NCBI GenBank assembly: GCA_051881635.1
Contig: JBJEQG010000092.1
Coordinates: forward strand, 1-15,793
Direction of reading: 5' to 3'
DNA from: JBJEQG01 sp051881635
GTDB taxonomy: Bacteria; Bacillota; Clostridia; Oscillospirales; Acutalibacteraceae
Length of the DNA: 15,793 nucleotides
Shown: positions 1 through 6,891 of the stretch, piece by piece
Layout of the letters: each line of letters starts with the position of its first letter
Numbering within the stretch: the first letter of the stretch is position 1
The notes under the pieces: model-generated
Seen by the model: the letters and a program-made list of their open reading frames with translations, nothing else
What the model was told of the DNA's origin: nothing
Database searches by the model: none
Program-made: the position numbers and the translations under genes

Positions 1-20
1 GTGAGGACTTTCAATTCTCG

Positions 21-46
21 ATATGGATATATTTGTCCATATTTTG
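21..46. terminator. Small AT-rich hairpin with T tract upstream of the methyltransferase gene
   Basis: ATATGGA at 21-27 pairs with TCCATAT at 36-42 around an 8-base loop, and four T residues follow. It could terminate a gene lying left of the window, or be an operator-like palindrome. The stem is short and has only two G-C pairs, so this call is weak. A reading frame open from base 1 ends at a TAG at 49-51, but 16 codons are too few to identify a gene. Confidence 0.25.
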
Positions 47-59
47 AGTAGCAGATGTT

Positions 60-1289
60 GTGGGATTGAAAGACAGAGGTTATATACAGGCGGAGATTAC
101 ACGAAAAGGCGAAACAACAGTACGCATGGGACACCCATGGGTGTATGAGGCAGAGGTGCAAAAGTTAAGTGCCGAACCACAGGACGGTGATTTGGTTGAT
201 GTTGTGTCCGCCAAAGGCAAATACATCGGTACGGGATTTTATAACAGCCACTCCAAAATCCGTATTCGGATTATTTCCACCAATGCCAACGATACATTTA
301 ATGCTGATTTTTTTGAACGCCGTATCCGTTACGCATGGGATTATCGTAAATCGGTTATGGATACGGAAGATTTGAATTGCTGTCGTGTGATTTTTGGAGA
401 GTCAGATACTTTTCCCGGATTGACGGTTGACAAGTTTAATGACATTTTGGTTGTCCAAACACTTTCTTTGGGCATGGAAAAATTAAAGCCGATTATTTTT
501 CCCCTGTTATATAAGGTGTTGACGGAGGACGGCTTTGCGATTAAGGGAATTTATGAGCGTAACGATGTTGCCATTCGCAAGTTGGAGGGCATGGAAGAAG
601 GTAAAGGCTTTTATCCGTTGGAGGGTATTGTTGTTCCCGACAGTACGGAAACGATTATTACAGAGAACGGCATAAAGTATCATGTTGACTTTGAGAACGG
701 ACAAAAAACGGGATTTTTCCTTGACCAAAAATATAACCGCCGTGCGGCGGCAAAAATTGCAAGGGGCAAGCGTGTTTTGGATTGCTTTACGCATACGGGT
801 TCTTTTGCGTTAAATGCGGCAAAAGCGGGAGCGGCTCATGTTTGTGCAGTCGATATTTCGGAAGATGCGATTACAATGGCAAAGGGCAACGCCGAACTGA
901 ACGGCTTAACGGAAAATATGAGTTTTATGGCGGCAAATGTGTTTGACCTTTTGCCGGAAATGCCGCCAACCAACAAATATGACTATATCATTCTTGACCC
1001 GCCAGCCTTTACAAAGTCACGCAGTACGGTTGAAAGTGCGGTGCGTGGCTATAAGGAAATAAATCTCCGAGCGATGAAGTTATTGCCTCGTGGCGGTTAT
1101 TTGGCAACCTGTTCATGTTCGCACTTCATGACGGACGAATTGTTCCGTACAATGCTCAAATCAGCGGCATTTGACGCCCATGTGTCTTTGCGGCAGATTG
1201 AGGCACGCCAACAGTCCCCCGACCACCCGATTTTATGGAATGTTCCCGAAACAAACTATTTGAAATTCTATCTGTTTCAAATTGTATAA
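60..1289 (+). CDS. rlmI: Class I SAM-dependent 23S rRNA (cytosine-C5) methyltransferase, RlmI-like
   Basis: This is a member of the RlmI family (COG1092), which in E. coli methylates C1962 of 23S rRNA at carbon 5 using S-adenosylmethionine. The first ~80 residues form a PUA-type RNA-binding domain (RKGETTVRMGHPWVYEAEV). The Rossmann methyltransferase domain follows, with GFFLDQKYNR near residues 217-226, the SAM-binding VLDCFTHTGSFALNAAK around 239-255, DPPAF at 313-317 and the catalytic-cysteine region TCSCSH at 350-355. At 409 residues it is a normal full-length member. The start is GTG, with an in-frame stop at 45-47 and only a weak GAG upstream; a TTG two codons later is an alternative. 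It is transcribed alone here and converges on pheA. The family assignment is secure, but the exact target base is inferred from homology. Confidence 0.88.
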   Translation: MGLKDRGYIQAEITRKGETTVRMGHPWVYEAEVQKLSAEPQDGDLVDVVSAKGKYIGTGFYNSHSKIRIRIISTNANDTFNADFFERRIRYAWDYRKSVMDTEDLNCCRVIFGESDTFPGLTVDKFNDILVVQTLSLGMEKLKPIIFPLLYKVLTEDGFAIKGIYERNDVAIRKLEGMEEGKGFYPLEGIVVPDSTETIITENGIKYHVDFENGQKTGFFLDQKYNRRAAAKIARGKRVLDCFTHTGSFALNAAKAGAAHVCAVDISEDAITMAKGNAELNGLTENMSFMAANVFDLLPEMPPTNKYDYIILDPPAFTKSRSTVESAVRGYKEINLRAMKLLPRGGYLATCSCSHFMTDELFRTMLKSAAFDAHVSLRQIEARQQSPDHPILWNVPETNYLKFYLFQIV

Positions 1290-1331
1290 TATACTATTTG
1301 TATATTTTAAAAGTTGAAACACTTTTCGTAT

Positions 1332-1379
1332 AAAAATGACTGTATCTTTCATCATTTGATGTTTGATACAGTCATTTTT
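1332..1379. terminator. Bidirectional rho-independent terminator between convergent rlmI and pheA
   Basis: A perfect 15-bp stem pairs 1332-1346 (AAAAATGACTGTATC) with 1365-1379 (GATACAGTCATTTTT). The 18-base loop contains a further CATC/GATG pair. The arms begin with A5 and end with T5, so the transcript ends in a U tract whichever strand is read. The position between two convergent stop codons (1289 and 1409) fits a shared terminator. A smaller hairpin (AAAAGT 1309-1314 with ACTTTT 1321-1326) sits just upstream. Confidence 0.9.
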
Positions 1380-1408
1380 GCATAAAAGATATTGGTTAGA
1401 CAATCAAA

Positions 1409-2539
1409 TTAAACTTCTTTATAGTTTCCGAGGAAAGAAAATTCCGACATTTCATCAGACAAAGCACAAAGCAGATTTAAAACAGGTTCGTTATGTACAT
1501 TTCCAGTAAAATCAAGATAGAACAGATATTCAAACGACTTGCCGACAATGGGGCGGCTTTCAATTTTAGTCAGGTTTAAGCCGTGAGCGGCAAAACGGCA
1601 AAGCGTACTGTAAAGCGAGCCTGTAACATGGGGCAAAGAAAAACAAAGACTGATTTTATCTGCATTTTGCGGAATGGATAATTGCTTTGTAATGACGATA
1701 AAGCGGGTGCAATTATTTTTGTTGGCTTGAATATTCTTTTGGAGGATTTCCAAGCCCGAATTTTCCGCCGCTTCCTCTGAACAAATAGCGGCATACGCTT
1801 TATTCTTTTTATCGGCAATCATAGTTGCCGCCAAAGCGGTGCTTTCGCAAGAAACGGATTGCAGATTGTATGTGTTCAGAAATTCCGCACACTGTGCAAG
1901 AGCCTGTGGGTGAGAATAAACGGTTTGAATATCCTCCAATTTTGTGTTTGGAAGAACAGCCAGACATTGGCTGACTGGAATATCAACCGCTGTGCATATA
2001 TAAAATCTATATTCAAGCATAAGGTCATAAACATCAATGACAGAACCGGCAGAGGAGTTTTCAATCGGGATAATGCCAAATTCGGCGTCCCCTTTGGAAA
2101 CAGCCTCGAAAACATTGCGGAATTTACCGCAAAAAATCGGCTCGGCATGAGGAAAGACTTTTCTTGCCGCTACATGAGTGAAAGTTCCCTCTTTGCCGAA
2201 ACAGGCAACACGGACTTCTGAGGAATTGAACGGAATATCGTTTTGGGCATTGAGGATTGTGTTTCTCAGTTCCGCACCGCTTCCCAACATATCATGCTGT
2301 AAGGCACGGCTCAATTCTAAAATTGTAGAATAGAGCAGTCTTGTGCTTCCGCCGTATTCACCAGCCTGTGTATAGACATGGTCTAAAATTTCTTTCTCAC
2401 GCTTGGCATTTAAAATCGGTGTGTTGTTTTTTGCCTTTTCTTCGGCAACTTTTTTGGAACATTCCATACGCTGACAAAATAGGCTAATCAGTTCCTTGTC
2501 GATACTGTCTATTTCTTTTCGGATTTCATCTAAACTCAC
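1409..2539 (-). CDS. pheA: Bifunctional chorismate mutase / prephenate dehydratase (P-protein)
   Basis: It converts chorismate to prephenate and then to phenylpyruvate, the committed branch to phenylalanine, in the cytoplasm. Residues 1-85 are an AroQ-type helical chorismate mutase (RKEIDSIDKELISLFCQRM). Residues ~109-286 are the prephenate dehydratase domain, with IPIENSSAGSV (157-167), YSHPQALAQC (208-217) and the catalytic TRF motif at 278-280. Residues ~294-372 are an ACT regulatory domain with ESRP at 327-330, the phenylalanine-binding signature, so feedback inhibition by Phe is expected. The length of 376 is typical. The GTG start is supported by GGAGGG at 2549-2554, nine bases upstream. 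The GTG overlaps the corrected aroC stop by four bases (GTGA), which suggests translational coupling. Confidence 0.95.
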   Translation of the reverse strand: MSLDEIRKEIDSIDKELISLFCQRMECSKKVAEEKAKNNTPILNAKREKEILDHVYTQAGEYGGSTRLLYSTILELSRALQHDMLGSGAELRNTILNAQNDIPFNSSEVRVACFGKEGTFTHVAARKVFPHAEPIFCGKFRNVFEAVSKGDAEFGIIPIENSSAGSVIDVYDLMLEYRFYICTAVDIPVSQCLAVLPNTKLEDIQTVYSHPQALAQCAEFLNTYNLQSVSCESTALAATMIADKKNKAYAAICSEEAAENSGLEILQKNIQANKNNCTRFIVITKQLSIPQNADKISLCFSLPHVTGSLYSTLCRFAAHGLNLTKIESRPIVGKSFEYLFYLDFTGNVHNEPVLNLLCALSDEMSEFSFLGNYKEV

Positions 2540-3779
2540 AGTTTTGTTCCCTCCATAATAAGATTGAGCAAAGCCACAGCGGTTGCCGCCTCAACAACNN
2601 NNNNNNNNNNNNNNNNNNNNNNNNNNNNNNNNNNNNNNNNNNNNNNNNNNNNNNNNNNNNNNNNNNNNNNNNNNNNNNNNNNNNNNNNNNNNNNNNNNTT
2701 GTTCCCTCCATAATAAGATTGAGCAAAGCCACAGCGGTTGCCGCCTCAACAACCGGTACGGCACGAACGGTAATACAAGGGTCATGCCGTCCATGAATTT
2801 CAAGCTCCGTTTCGGTATGTTCTTGAAGATTAACACTTTGTTGTTTTTGTGATATTGAGGCTGTCGGTTTAATGGCAACACGGAACAGAATTGGCATACC
2901 CGAACTGATACCGCCCAAAATACCACCGTGATTGTTTGTTTTGGTTTTAACCTGTCCGTTTTCATCATAGTAGAACGGGTCATTATTTTGACTGCCCCTT
3001 AAAGCACTGCCGTCAAAACCTGAACCGAATTCAACGCCTTTGACGGCAGGAATACCAAAAAGTATAGAGGCAAGAACATTTTCAATACCGCCAAACATCG
3101 GTGAGCCGATACCGACAGGCATACCTGTAACGGCACATTCGATTGTACCGCCGATACTGTCCTGTTTCATGCGGCAATCTTCAATCAATTCCCGCATGGC
3201 GGTTTCTTTTTCCCTGTCAATCAAGCCGAATTTTTCTTTGGACAAACGCTCCATAAGCTCTGTGGGAATATCTGTCGGGTTAAAGCGTTCATCTTGAATT
3301 GTGCCGACAGACGCAATATGAGCGGCTATATTGATATTGCGACGCTCCAATATTTGACGGCAGATTGCTCCCGCAAAAACCAAAGGGGCTGTCAATCGTC
3401 CCGAAAAATGACCTCCGCCACGAATGTCGTTAAAACCGTTGTAACGCACAAAGCCTGTAAAGTCGGCATGAGAGGGGCGTGGAGTTGTCAGCAGATTGCC
3501 GTAATCCTGTGAGCGTGTGTTTGTGTTGCGGATAACGGCACATAACGGTGCACCCGTTGTACAGCAGTTGAGCATACCTGAAAGAATTTCGGGTTGGTCA
3601 GCCTCTTTGCGTGGTGTGGAGGCTTTATCGTTTCCCGGAGCACGGCGGGCCATTTGCAGAAGAACAGCGTCCATATCAATCGCTTCACCTGACGGCAAGC
3701 CGTCAATGACAACGCCTATTCCCGTACCATGACTTTCACCGAAAATAGATATTTTAACTGTATTACCCCATGATGACAT
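2536..3779 (-). CDS. aroC: Chorismate synthase, interrupted by an assembly gap
   Basis: AroC removes phosphate from 5-enolpyruvylshikimate-3-phosphate to give chorismate, using reduced FMN. All three family signatures are visible: GESHGTGIGVVIDGLPSG near the N-terminus, GGHFSGRLTAPLVFAGA in the middle and GRHDPCITVRAVPVVEA near the C-terminus. The run of 100 Ns (2599-2698) sits in the last codons, flanked by a 55-bp direct repeat. Read literally, the frame shifts after the gap (155 extra bases) and gives a false C-terminus. Merging the repeat yields a 362-residue protein ending MEGTKL, with stop TGA at 2536-2538. I chose ATG at 3779 because AGGAGG (3788-3793) lies eight bases upstream; the TTG at 3785 would be only two bases from it. 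The start overlaps the aroA end by 17 bases. Confidence 0.93.
2544..2598. repeat. Left copy of a 55-bp exact direct repeat flanking the N gap
   Basis: Bases 2544-2598 are identical to 2699-2753. The repeat covers the last codons of aroC and the pheA ribosome binding site. It is best explained as one stretch of DNA present at the ends of two contigs that were scaffolded without being merged. Confidence 0.95.
2599..2698. other. Assembly gap of 100 N (placeholder length)
   Basis: Exactly 100 unknown bases, the conventional size for a scaffold gap of unknown length. The flanking sequence is the same on both sides, so the true gap is probably negative: the contigs overlap by 55 bases and no sequence is missing. 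Confidence 0.95.
2699..2753. repeat. Right copy of the 55-bp direct repeat flanking the N gap
   Basis: Identical to 2544-2598. This copy is in frame with the upstream part of aroC and encodes VVEAATAVALLNLIMEGT at the C-terminus. Confidence 0.95.
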
Positions 3780-5031
3780 GAGCAATTCCTCCTAAATTTG
3801 TATAGTCCTCAAAGAAATTCGGATAGGATTTGTTAATGCTTTCCATATCCGAAATGATAACAGGTTTATCGGCTTTGAGAGCTGTTATGGCAAATGCCAT
3901 AACAATACGGTGGTCATTAAAGCCGTTGACTTTACCGCCATGTAATTGCGGTTTGCCGTTTATAATCAATCCGTCGGGCAATTCGGTAACATCTGCTCCC
4001 AATGCCGTTAAGTTTTGCGTTACAGCGGCAAGGCGGTCGCTTTCCTTAATACGCAGACGGGCCGCTCCCGTAATCGTTGTTGTTCCCGAACACAGTGCCG
4101 CCGTACAAGCCAAAATCGGAACAAGGTCGGGGATATTTTCGGCATTGATTTCAATGCCGTTGAGTTTGTCGCCGCAAGCCTTTAAAAGTCCGTTTTCACG
4201 CTGAATTTGACACCCGAATTGTGCAAATAAATCAATACAAGCCATATCTCCCTGTTTTGAATTGAAGTTCATATTGTCGATAACAATATTGCCCCCAAAA
4301 GCGGCGGCGGCAAGGAAAAAAGCGGCTTGTGACCAATCACCCTCAATGGTATAATCCTGTGGTTGATAATGCTGTTGTCCCTTAATTGTCCAGCCGTTTT
4401 CCTCCGCTGTGACATGAACACCAAAGTTTTTCATGGTATCTATCGTCATATCAATGTACCCCGAAGATTGAAGGGGAGAAGTCAGAATAATGCGGCTGTC
4501 CGTTTTTGCTAACGGCAAGGCGAGCAAAAGTCCCGTTATAAATTGCGAACTGATGTTTCCGGCAATCTCAAATGTGCCGCCTTGTAATGTACCGTCAATT
4601 TCCAGCGGTAAACCGCCTTCCGTATGGCATTTAACACCTGCTTTCGGCAGACAATCCAGATAAATGCCAATCGGTCGTTGAGGCAAACGCCCATGACCGA
4701 TAAATCGGGCATTTACACCGCCGACAGCGGCAATAGGTATCATAAATCGCAAAGTAGAACCCGATTCACCGCAATCCAATTCCGCTTTTTTGGAGCGAAA
4801 GGTAGTGCGTCCGTCAACAGTCAATGTATCGCCGTTGAGGGTAACGGTTGTGCCAAGAGCCTTGACACATTCGATTGTGGCGGCAATATCGTTAGAGAGG
4901 GCAACAGGGTGCAGAACACTGATACCCTCAGCCAAAGCCGCACATAAAATTGCACGGTGAGCCGCACTTTTGGAGGGTGGCATGGAAACCGTACCATTCA
5001 GTACGGACGGCATTATTTTTATATCACTCAT
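3763..5031 (-). CDS. aroA: 3-phosphoshikimate 1-carboxyvinyltransferase (EPSP synthase)
   Basis: It joins PEP to shikimate-3-phosphate, the sixth step of the shikimate pathway and the glyphosate target. The two-lobed fold is recognisable from PPSKSAAHRA (residues 18-27; Lys21 and Ser22 bind substrate), GESGSTLRF (88-96), PQRP (117-120), SSQF (161-164), IPDLVPI with the likely catalytic Asp302, RIKESDR (327-333), NDHR (372-375) and NKSYPNFF with Lys401. Length 422 is normal. The ATG start is preceded by AAGGAGAG about eight bases upstream. It lies 47 bases after the DUF1266 gene and overlaps aroC by 17 bases, so the aroC ribosome binding site is inside aroA. Compared with E. coli Thr97-Ala98-Met99-Arg100-Pro101, this protein has Ser-Thr-Leu-Arg-Phe. 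Confidence 0.95.
   Translation of the reverse strand: MSDIKIMPSVLNGTVSMPPSKSAAHRAILCAALAEGISVLHPVALSNDIAATIECVKALGTTVTLNGDTLTVDGRTTFRSKKAELDCGESGSTLRFMIPIAAVGGVNARFIGHGRLPQRPIGIYLDCLPKAGVKCHTEGGLPLEIDGTLQGGTFEIAGNISSQFITGLLLALPLAKTDSRIILTSPLQSSGYIDMTIDTMKNFGVHVTAEENGWTIKGQQHYQPQDYTIEGDWSQAAFFLAAAAFGGNIVIDNMNFNSKQGDMACIDLFAQFGCQIQRENGLLKACGDKLNGIEINAENIPDLVPILACTAALCSGTTTITGAARLRIKESDRLAAVTQNLTALGADVTELPDGLIINGKPQLHGGKVNGFNDHRIVMAFAITALKADKPVIISDMESINKSYPNFFEDYTNLGGIAHVIMG
3788..3793 (-). promoter_or_regulatory. Shine-Dalgarno site that fixes the aroC start
   Basis: On the minus strand this reads AGGAGG, eight bases before the ATG at 3779. It lies within the last codons of aroA, so ribosomes finishing aroA can reinitiate on aroC. 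Confidence 0.85.
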
Positions 5032-5078
5032 AGTAATCTCTCCTTTTTAGTTAAGGGATTTGACCTTGCTTCGGGCTA

Positions 5079-6245
5079 TTATATGGTTTGAGTTGAGGTT
5101 TTATTTTCCGATTCGGGCAAATTGGTTACCCATTTATAAGAAAAAAGCGGACTTTTGAGAAATATTTTTCCGATGGTATTCAGGAAACCAATGCTTGCTT
5201 TAATATTTAAATCCCCAATAAACACAAAATACGCTCCGCCCAAAACAAGGGCGGTTAAGTATTCGTTCCATGAGGTGTATTTTTTGATAATTTCGGCTGA
5301 ACAGTCATAAACAAAATTGAAAAGTTCATTTTCGTTTATAAGGTCACAGGCATAGGCATGACGAGCCAGGCCTATTGTTTCACTTATATCCCAAGCGACT
5401 AAACCGCCATGCGGTATGTATTCGATGATTTGTTCCATATATTGCATGGAACAATCCCAAGCTAATCGCCCCGAACCTTTGAGTGTATTTATGTCAAAAT
5501 TTGGGCGTCCCAAAGTATAAGCTATCATATCTTTGTAATTGGCGTTGACATGAAAGCAATCTGCGGCTGATTGTCTGAGCGTTTTAAAGTCATGAATTTG
5601 GTAAGTTTTCAGGAGAAATTCACGCACAGCGTCTTTTTCTTCCAAATCATACTTGAAATAGAGGTTGCTTGTCTGCATAGTCTTTTCAATAACGGGCAAA
5701 CGGCGGACAGAGGGTAAGAAACTTAACATAATAGGAAGTTGTTCGGCAGAAAGTTCGGCTTTATCTTCTTCGGGTACGGATTGTTCTTTTTCTATGAAAA
5801 ATTGACTGAGCATGGAAACAGTACGAACAAGTTTAGTGAAGTGCTGACGGATATATTTTTCGCAAGCCTGACAATCAGCAAAAAGATCCCGTTCTTCGTC
5901 TAACTGCATGGCTTGTTTAAAGAGTGACAGTGCTTTAAACTCCTGGTCCTCCATGTAAAAAATATAGCCGAGCATATAAGCCGCAGAGGCCTGGTCTTTT
6001 GGACTTTGGCAATATTTTTTGACTTTTTCTATTTCGGTGCGGGCTTCGTCAAATCTTTTCAGATTGTTTAATGCACTGATAAATCGAAACCACAGTTCGT
6101 TACTCCATATCTTTCGTGGAATGGATTGTATTGTATTGATTATTTTATCATATTCATCATTTTCATGCCAAAGTTTCAATTTTTCATAAACAGGATCATC
6201 ATCGGATATTTTTCCGCTTTTGTCCAATATGAACTTTTGCCCCAT
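5079..6245 (-). CDS. TPR-like repeat and DUF1266 domain protein of unknown function
   Basis: No function is known. Residues ~25-125 look like two or three helical TPR-type repeats (WFRFISALNNLKRFDEA, YMLGYIFYMEDQEFKALSLF). A charged linker around 150-168 follows. Residues ~215-370 match my recollection of DUF1266, with RLAWDCSMQYM at 260-270, VAWDISETIGLARHAYACD at 283-301, INENELFNFVYD and KKYTSWNEYLTALVLGGAYF (321-340). There is no signal peptide or clear membrane segment, so it is probably cytoplasmic. Length is 388. The ATG start has AAGGAAGTG upstream at normal spacing. It is the first gene of the minus-strand unit, 47 bases before aroA with no visible terminator between them, so it is probably cotranscribed with the aromatic amino acid genes. 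DUF1266 proteins are often linked to contact-dependent or stress loci, but nothing here supports such a role. Confidence 0.8.
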   Translation of the reverse strand: MGQKFILDKSGKISDDDPVYEKLKLWHENDEYDKIINTIQSIPRKIWSNELWFRFISALNNLKRFDEARTEIEKVKKYCQSPKDQASAAYMLGYIFYMEDQEFKALSLFKQAMQLDEERDLFADCQACEKYIRQHFTKLVRTVSMLSQFFIEKEQSVPEEDKAELSAEQLPIMLSFLPSVRRLPVIEKTMQTSNLYFKYDLEEKDAVREFLLKTYQIHDFKTLRQSAADCFHVNANYKDMIAYTLGRPNFDINTLKGSGRLAWDCSMQYMEQIIEYIPHGGLVAWDISETIGLARHAYACDLINENELFNFVYDCSAEIIKKYTSWNEYLTALVLGGAYFVFIGDLNIKASIGFLNTIGKIFLKSPLFSYKWVTNLPESENKTSTQTI

Positions 6246-6282
6246 AAGATTTCACTTCCTTATTTTCGATAAATTTAATTAT

Positions 6283-6291
6283 AGTATAGCA
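6283..6291 (-). promoter_or_regulatory. Putative extended -10 promoter for the DUF1266-aroA-aroC-pheA unit
   Basis: The minus strand reads TGC then TATACT (-10 at 6283-6288, TG at 6290-6291), about 40 bases upstream of the start codon at 6245. A second TATAAT (6278-6283) overlaps it. No good -35 box is present at 17 bases, so the extended -10 is the main support. No riboswitch, T-box or leader peptide is visible in the 5' leader. Confidence 0.45.
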
Positions 6292-6316
6292 CAAAACGAC
6301 ACAATGATAAATACAT

Positions 6317-6345
6317 TTGACAAAAAAGTGCGTGAAAAGTATGGT
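6317..6345 (+). promoter_or_regulatory. Putative sigma-A promoter for the zapA unit
   Basis: A perfect TTGACA -35 box (6317-6322) is followed 17 bases later by TATGGT (6340-6345), which matches four of six -10 positions. It lies about 85 bases upstream of the zapA ATG. A TATAAT at 6385-6390 is an alternative but lacks a good -35 box. The region is divergent with the promoter of the DUF1266 gene. Confidence 0.5.
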
Positions 6346-6429
6346 TTTATGATTTTTGATATTCCCTAAAAGTTGAAGTTGTATTATAATATAAATATAA
6401 ATTTTAAAATTTTGGGTGAGGTTCATATT

Positions 6430-6882
6430 ATGAATAAAAATAAAGTTAAGGTGAGAATATGCAATACCTCGTTTACGGTTTCAGGTGAAGATGCCGTTGA
6501 ATATACATTGTCCGTAGCGGCAGAGGTTGACAGGGAAGTTCGTGGAATATTGACTTCTTCGGCAAGAATTTCCGTAACGGAAGCGGCAATTTTAACAGCA
6601 TTGAATTATTGCGATGCGTGTAAAAAGTCGGAAAAGTCTGTGGACGCATTAAGACGCAGAAACCGTGATTATCTGGACTCGGCGGCAAGAATACGCCTGC
6701 AAGCTGAGGAGTACAGACGGGAAAACATAAAGCTGCAAAGAGAAAATGAAATTTTGCGTCAACGCCTTATGCAGCTTTCAAAAGAATCGGAGAATATGCC
6801 GCCGCTTTCCGCTCCGGTAACATCTGTCAGCCAGACGGAAAACACCGTCAGGATTGAAGATGAAGAAGCGGCGGAGGAGTAA
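6430..6882 (+). CDS. zapA: Cell division protein ZapA
   Basis: ZapA binds FtsZ and bundles its protofilaments at the division ring. Residues 1-75 form the ZapA domain (KVKVRICNTSFTVSGEDA, then a long helix with VTEAAILTALNYCDACKK). A highly charged coiled coil runs from ~75 to 120 (RLQAEEYRRENIKLQREN), and the rest is a disordered acidic tail ending EDEEAAEE. I chose ATG 6430, giving 150 residues, because GGGTGAGG sits just upstream; an earlier in-frame ATG at 6373 would add 19 atypical residues and has no ribosome binding site. It is nine bases from the U32 gene. The zapA-U32 pairing is common in Clostridia and Bacilli. Confidence 0.85.
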   Translation: MNKNKVKVRICNTSFTVSGEDAVEYTLSVAAEVDREVRGILTSSARISVTEAAILTALNYCDACKKSEKSVDALRRRNRDYLDSAARIRLQAEEYRRENIKLQRENEILRQRLMQLSKESENMPPLSAPVTSVSQTENTVRIEDEEAAEE

Positions 6883-6891
6883 CTGAATTGT

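Noticed and set aside
1..51. Open frame ending at TAG 49-51 as the tail of an upstream gene
   Set aside because: Only 16 codons are visible, with no recognisable motif, and they overlap a small hairpin.
2544..2753. 55-bp direct repeat as an insertion-sequence target duplication or true tandem duplication
   Set aside because: Target duplications are rarely this long, and the Ns are exactly 100. Collapsing the repeat restores both aroC and the pheA overlap, which favours an assembly artefact.
2591..2983. Minus-strand reading frame running from aroC into the N run
   Set aside because: It is a shifted frame of aroC and consists partly of unknown bases. It is not a gene.
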